The notes below the pieces were generated by a model that was given only the letters and a program-made list of their open reading frames with translations, was not told where the DNA came from and ran no database searches. A stretch of DNA of 64,000 nucleotides, from NCBI GenBank assembly GCA_016709665.1, contig JADJMI010000009.1, positions 1 to 64,000 on the forward strand, in the 5' to 3' direction. Below, piece by piece: positions 57,272-64,000 of the stretch (its first letter is position 1; every line of letters begins with the position of its first letter). This stretch comes from Betaproteobacteria bacterium. GTDB lineage: Bacteria > Pseudomonadota > Gammaproteobacteria > Burkholderiales > Usitatibacteraceae. The position numbers and the translations under genes are program-made.

Positions 57272-58324
57272 ATGAGCGCCGTCCTTCCGAAGCACATCCC
57301 GGTGGTCCGCGAGGCCTCGCCGGGGCTCTGGGCCCTCGCCTGGCGCCGCCTGCGCGGCGATCGCGTGGGCATGGTGTCCCTCGCCGTGGTCGTCGCCTTC
57401 CTCGCCATGATGCTGGCCTCCTACGCCGGCATCCTCGCCAAGGACTGGAACAAGGAGCGGGGCGTCTCCTACGCCAACCCGGCCTTCCTCGCCGGGGCGG
57501 AGAACCTCGAGGCGAAGGAGGTCACCCACAAGGACTTCGGCACGCAGGCGAAGCCCGTGGACCTCTCGGACATCGACCCCCTCGCGCCCCGCTACAAGGA
57601 ATGGGAGGAGCGCGCGGCCAAGATCGCCGTCACCGAGGTGAAGCGCGCCGAGACGCTCCCGTTCGGCGGCGACAAGTGGGGGCGGGACGTCCTCGAGAAG
57701 GCCATCAAGGGCTCGGAAGTCTCCATCTTCGTGGGGCTCACGGCAGCGCTCTTCGCCACGATCATCGGCACGGTGCTCGGGGCCCTCGCCGGCTACTGGG
57801 GCGGGCGGGTCAACGACTTCCTCGAGTGGTTCTACAACATCTTCACCTCGATCCCGTACATCCTGCTCATCCTCGCCTTCGCGGCGGTGTTCAAGAAGGG
57901 CCTGGACACGATCATCGTGATCCTCGCGCTCACCGGCTGGACGGGCATCTACCGCCTGGTGCGGGCGGAATACATCAAGCACTGCGGCCGCGAGTACGTG
58001 AAGGCCGCCCAGGCCATCGGCGCGTCGCACTTCTCGCGCATGTTCGTGCACATCCTGCCCAACGCGAGCCACGTGATCCTGGTGCAGCTCTCGCAGCACG
58101 TGGTGGGCTTCATCAAGGCCGAGGTGATCCTGTCCTTCCTGGGCCTGGGCGTGCCGGTGGACATGGTCTCCTGGGGCACGATGCTCGCCGAGGCGCAGAA
58201 CGAGCTGGTGATCGGCAAGTGGTGGCAGCTGGTCGCCGCGGGCGCCAGCATGGCGTTCCTGGTCACGGCCTTCTCGATGCTCACGGACAGCCTGCGCGAC
58301 GCGCTGGACCCGAAGCTCAAATAG
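57272..58324 (+). CDS. Peptide ABC transporter permease (OppC/DppC type)
   Basis: 350 residues. The N-terminal segment (LWALAWRRLRGDRVGMVSLAVVVAFLAMML) is followed by an approximately 95-residue extracytoplasmic loop before the core, longer than in DppC but seen in YejE-like proteins. The core has FGGDKWGRDVLEKAIKGSEVS and the EAA loop GREYVKAAQAIGASHFSRMFVHILPNASHVILV. It ends SLRDALDPKLK. Eight bases after the first permease. Confidence 0.93.
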   Translation: MSAVLPKHIPVVREASPGLWALAWRRLRGDRVGMVSLAVVVAFLAMMLASYAGILAKDWNKERGVSYANPAFLAGAENLEAKEVTHKDFGTQAKPVDLSDIDPLAPRYKEWEERAAKIAVTEVKRAETLPFGGDKWGRDVLEKAIKGSEVSIFVGLTAALFATIIGTVLGALAGYWGGRVNDFLEWFYNIFTSIPYILLILAFAAVFKKGLDTIIVILALTGWTGIYRLVRAEYIKHCGREYVKAAQAIGASHFSRMFVHILPNASHVILVQLSQHVVGFIKAEVILSFLGLGVPVDMVSWGTMLAEAQNELVIGKWWQLVAAGASMAFLVTAFSMLTDSLRDALDPKLK

Positions 58325-58339
58325 GAACGGCGGATCCCC

Positions 58340-60037
<1,698 letters not shown>

Positions 60038-60060
60038 GCGCGTCGTCCCGGGAGATCGCC

Positions 60061-62041
<1,981 letters not shown>

Positions 62042-62096
62042 GGGCGAGCCGCGGGCGATTGGGCGACGGTCCCATTCCCGCGCGATGGGGCCGGCC

Positions 62097-62102
62097 TATA
62101 CT
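62097..62102 (+). promoter_or_regulatory. -10 element (TATACT) before the exported SOD
   Basis: TATACT lies 44 bases before ATG 62146. The -35 is unclear. The same hexamer precedes the second SOD. Confidence 0.4.
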
Positions 62103-62145
62103 GGGTGCATCGCGGTCGCCCGGCCGCAACCCCACGAGGTGCCCC

Positions 62146-62847
62146 ATGCAAGCGAATGGTCCTGTCGTCACCCGCCGCCACTTCCTGCAATCGGCCGCCG
62201 CCGGCGTGGCGCTCGCCGGCATCGGCGCGCCGGCATTCGTGCGGGGCGCCGCGCCGCTGGCGCACCGGCCGCTTCCCTACGCCGAGGCGGCCCTCGCCCC
62301 CGTGATCGGCGCGCAGACCGTGGGCATCCACTGGGGCCGTCACCACAAGTTCTACGTCGACAACCTCAACAAGCTCGTCATGGGCACGCCGTTCGAGGGC
62401 CAGCCGCTCGAGAAGATCGTCATGGGCACGGCGGGCAAGGCGGACCAGCAGGCGCTGTTCAACAACGCCGGCCAGATCTGGAATCACGACTTCTACTGGC
62501 AGAGCCTCAAGGCGGGCGGCGGCGGCAAGCCGCCGGCGAAGCTCGCGAAGAAGATCGACGAGGCCTTCGGCAGCTTCGACGAGTTCAGGAAGCAGTTCGC
62601 CGCCATGACCGTGAGCCAGTTCGGCAGCGGGTGGGGATGGCTCGTGGCCGACGCGTCCGGCAAGCTCAAGGTCGTGAAGACCGCCAACGCGGAGGTCCCG
62701 ATGACGCAGGGCCTCAAGCCCCTCGTCACCATCGATGTCTGGGAGCACGCCTACTACCTGGACTACCAGAACAAGCGCGCGGACTACGTGAACGCGCTCA
62801 TCGACAAGCTGCTCAACTGGGAATTCGCCGAGAAGAATCTCGGCTGA
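62146..62847 (+). CDS. Iron superoxide dismutase with twin-arginine signal
   Basis: 233 residues. The N-terminus VVTRRHFLQSAAAGVALAGIGAPAF is a Tat signal with the RR-x-F-L core, so it is exported folded. The catalytic part has the metal His in TVGIHWGRHHKFYV and WNHDFYWQS, and Asp/His in DVWEHAYYLDY. NNAGQIWNHDF carries the Gln typical of Fe-type enzymes. It removes superoxide outside the cytoplasm. It is very similar over its last 100 residues to the next gene, a tandem duplication. Confidence 0.92.
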   Translation: MQANGPVVTRRHFLQSAAAGVALAGIGAPAFVRGAAPLAHRPLPYAEAALAPVIGAQTVGIHWGRHHKFYVDNLNKLVMGTPFEGQPLEKIVMGTAGKADQQALFNNAGQIWNHDFYWQSLKAGGGGKPPAKLAKKIDEAFGSFDEFRKQFAAMTVSQFGSGWGWLVADASGKLKVVKTANAEVPMTQGLKPLVTIDVWEHAYYLDYQNKRADYVNALIDKLLNWEFAEKNLG

Positions 62848-62920
62848 GGCGGCCAAACACCGCCGGCCCGTAGGGACTTTCGCCGCATCCGGATGGGGGC
62901 CCCGTGGCCCCCGTTCGCTT

Positions 62921-62926
62921 TATACT
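62921..62926 (+). promoter_or_regulatory. -10 element (TATACT) before the cytoplasmic SOD
   Basis: TATACT lies 41 bases before ATG 62967, identical in sequence and nearly identical in distance to the one before the first SOD. Confidence 0.4.
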
Positions 62927-62966
62927 TCGCGATTCCCGCACATCCACCCCGACCCGGAGACCCTCC

Positions 62967-63560
62967 ATGTTCACGCTCATGGCGCTTCCCTACGCGAACG
63001 ACGCGCTCGCCCCCATCATCACCGCCCACACGATCTCCTTCCACCACGGCAAGCACCACAAGACGTACGTGGACAACCTGAACAACCTGGTGAAGGGCAC
63101 GGAGTTCGAGGGCCAGTCCCTGGAGGCCATCGTGACCGCCACCGCGGGCAAGGCCGACAAGGCGCCGCTGTTCAACAACGCCGCGCAGATCTGGAACCAC
63201 GACTTCTACTGGAACAGCCTCAAGCCGGACGGCGGCGGCGTTCCGGCGGGCAAGGTGGCCGATGCCATCGACGCGTCCTTCGGCAGCTTCGACGAGTTCA
63301 AGAAGCAGATGGCCGCGACGACGGTGGGGCAGTTCGGCTCCGGCTGGGGCTGGCTCGTGGCGGATGCCTCCGGCAAGCTCAAGATCGTGAAGACGGGCAA
63401 CGCCGAGGTGCCCCTGACGCAGGGCCTGAAGCCCCTGCTCACGATCGACGTGTGGGAGCATGCCTACTATCTCGACCACCAGAATCGCCGCGCCGATTAC
63501 GTGAATGCCGTGATCGACAAGCTGCTCAACTGGGATTTCGCCGCGAAGAATCTCGGCTGA
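62967..63560 (+). CDS. sodB: Iron superoxide dismutase (cytoplasmic)
   Basis: 197 residues with no signal. MALPYANDALAPIITAHTISFHHGKHHKTYV (first His), FNNAAQIWNHDFYW (His, and the Fe-type Gln), QFGSGWGWLVADASG, and DVWEHAYYLDHQNRRADYV (Asp and His). It keeps the usual length, while the upstream copy has a Tat extension. A strong terminator follows. Confidence 0.96.
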   Translation: MFTLMALPYANDALAPIITAHTISFHHGKHHKTYVDNLNNLVKGTEFEGQSLEAIVTATAGKADKAPLFNNAAQIWNHDFYWNSLKPDGGGVPAGKVADAIDASFGSFDEFKKQMAATTVGQFGSGWGWLVADASGKLKIVKTGNAEVPLTQGLKPLLTIDVWEHAYYLDHQNRRADYVNAVIDKLLNWDFAAKNLG

Positions 63561-63584
63561 TCGCCGGATTCGTCCATCCCGAAG

Positions 63585-63613
63585 GGGCCGCGCCGCGAGG
63601 CGCGGCCCTTTTC
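63585..63613 (+). terminator. Rho-independent terminator after sodB
   Basis: A 10-base stem gggccgcgcc/ggcgcggccc with gcga loop is followed by tttt. It may work in both directions against the converging LysM gene. Confidence 0.85.
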
Positions 63614-63614
63614 G

Positions 63615-64000
63615 CTACTGGACGCGCAGCCGGATGCCCGGCTGGATGACGGCGCGCGCGGTGAGGTTGTTCAGGCGAAGCAGGTCGGGAACGGCCTTGC
63701 CGAACTGGCGGGCGATGCCGTAGATCGTGTCGCCCGTGCGCACCGTGTAGAAATGGGAGCCGGCGCGCGCGGGCGCCGAGGCCTGGGCCGGCGGCGTCGC
63801 GCCCTTCGCCGGGGCCGCGGTCAAGGGAGCGGGCGCCGGCCTGGTGGCGGCCACCTGGGTGACGACGGGCGCGCCGCGTCCCGGAACGAGAACCGGCTGC
63901 GCCGCCGTGAGGCGCCCCTTCTTGTTCACGTGCAGGTTGTTCACCTGTCGCAGCGTCGCGGCCGAAAGGCCGTAGCGCCTGGCGATGGCATCGACCGCCT
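63615..64000 (-). CDS. C-terminal part of a LysM-repeat protein, probably lytic transglycosylase MltD (partial)
   Basis: The gene runs off the window edge. The visible 128 residues hold two LysM modules: AVDAIARRYGLSAATLRQVNNL at the edge and YTVRTGDTIYGIARQFGKAV...LLRLNNL near the end, separated by a Pro/Ala linker. It ends AVIQPGIRLRVQ. LysM binds peptidoglycan. MltD-type enzymes end in such repeats, but the catalytic part lies outside, so another LysM hydrolase is possible. Confidence 0.7.
   Translation of the reverse strand, partial: AVDAIARRYGLSAATLRQVNNLHVNKKGRLTAAQPVLVPGRGAPVVTQVAATRPAPAPLTAAPAKGATPPAQASAPARAGSHFYTVRTGDTIYGIARQFGKAVPDLLRLNNLTARAVIQPGIRLRVQ

Overview
The window looks like a chromosomal stretch of an uncultured, high-GC betaproteobacterium. 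The evidence is the gene order rpsF-rpsR-rplI-dnaB-alr-radA and tRNA-Leu-tig-clpP-clpX-lon, an exopolysaccharide (EPS) cluster of the exosortase A (XrtA)/PEP-CTERM-associated kind, and a squalene operon hpnC-hpnD-hpnE. I see no phage, transposase, integrase or CRISPR array, and the composition is uniform.

Layout. 60-20938 (+) is one long EPS locus: sugar transferase, outer-membrane export lipoprotein, chain-length determinant, tyrosine autokinase, outer-membrane barrel, ExeA-like ATPase, O-antigen-ligase-like protein, EEP-family hydrolase, an uncharacterised deacetylase-like protein, four glycosyltransferases, a Gfo/Idh/MocA-SDR fusion, a flippase and two NodB-type deacetylases. Many genes overlap by ATGA, GTGA or TTGA, so they are probably co-transcribed. 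20943-25600 (-) holds a methyltransferase and a large secreted modular protein that looks like a polysaccharide lyase. 25780-34263 carries CapK/PaaK-like ligases around the S6-S18-L9-DnaB-Alr-RadA block. 34270-37639 (-) is a compact signalling operon: cyclase-PEGA, TPR/TssQ-like lipoprotein, Ser/Thr kinase and a small membrane protein. 37763-41539 (-) is hpnC-hpnD-hpnE plus an SDR. 41591-47527 (+) is tRNA-Leu, trigger factor and the ClpP/ClpX/Lon proteases. 47589-49792 has tRNA-Val, tRNA-Asp and ppiD, followed by fabI (-). 50792-60037 is a peptide ABC transporter with three paralogous binding proteins, two permeases and a fused double ATPase, followed by an M3 peptidase that could process imported peptides. 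The window ends with tandem iron superoxide dismutases (one with a Tat signal) and the end of a LysM protein.

Sequence quality. Reading frames are broken very often in the first 17 kb and only occasionally afterwards. Most breaks I could resolve are one-base gains or losses in G or C runs, while conserved motifs continue in the next frame. The essential gene alr carries the same kind of break. I therefore read most of these as sequencing or assembly errors rather than true pseudogenes. Entries say where frames break.
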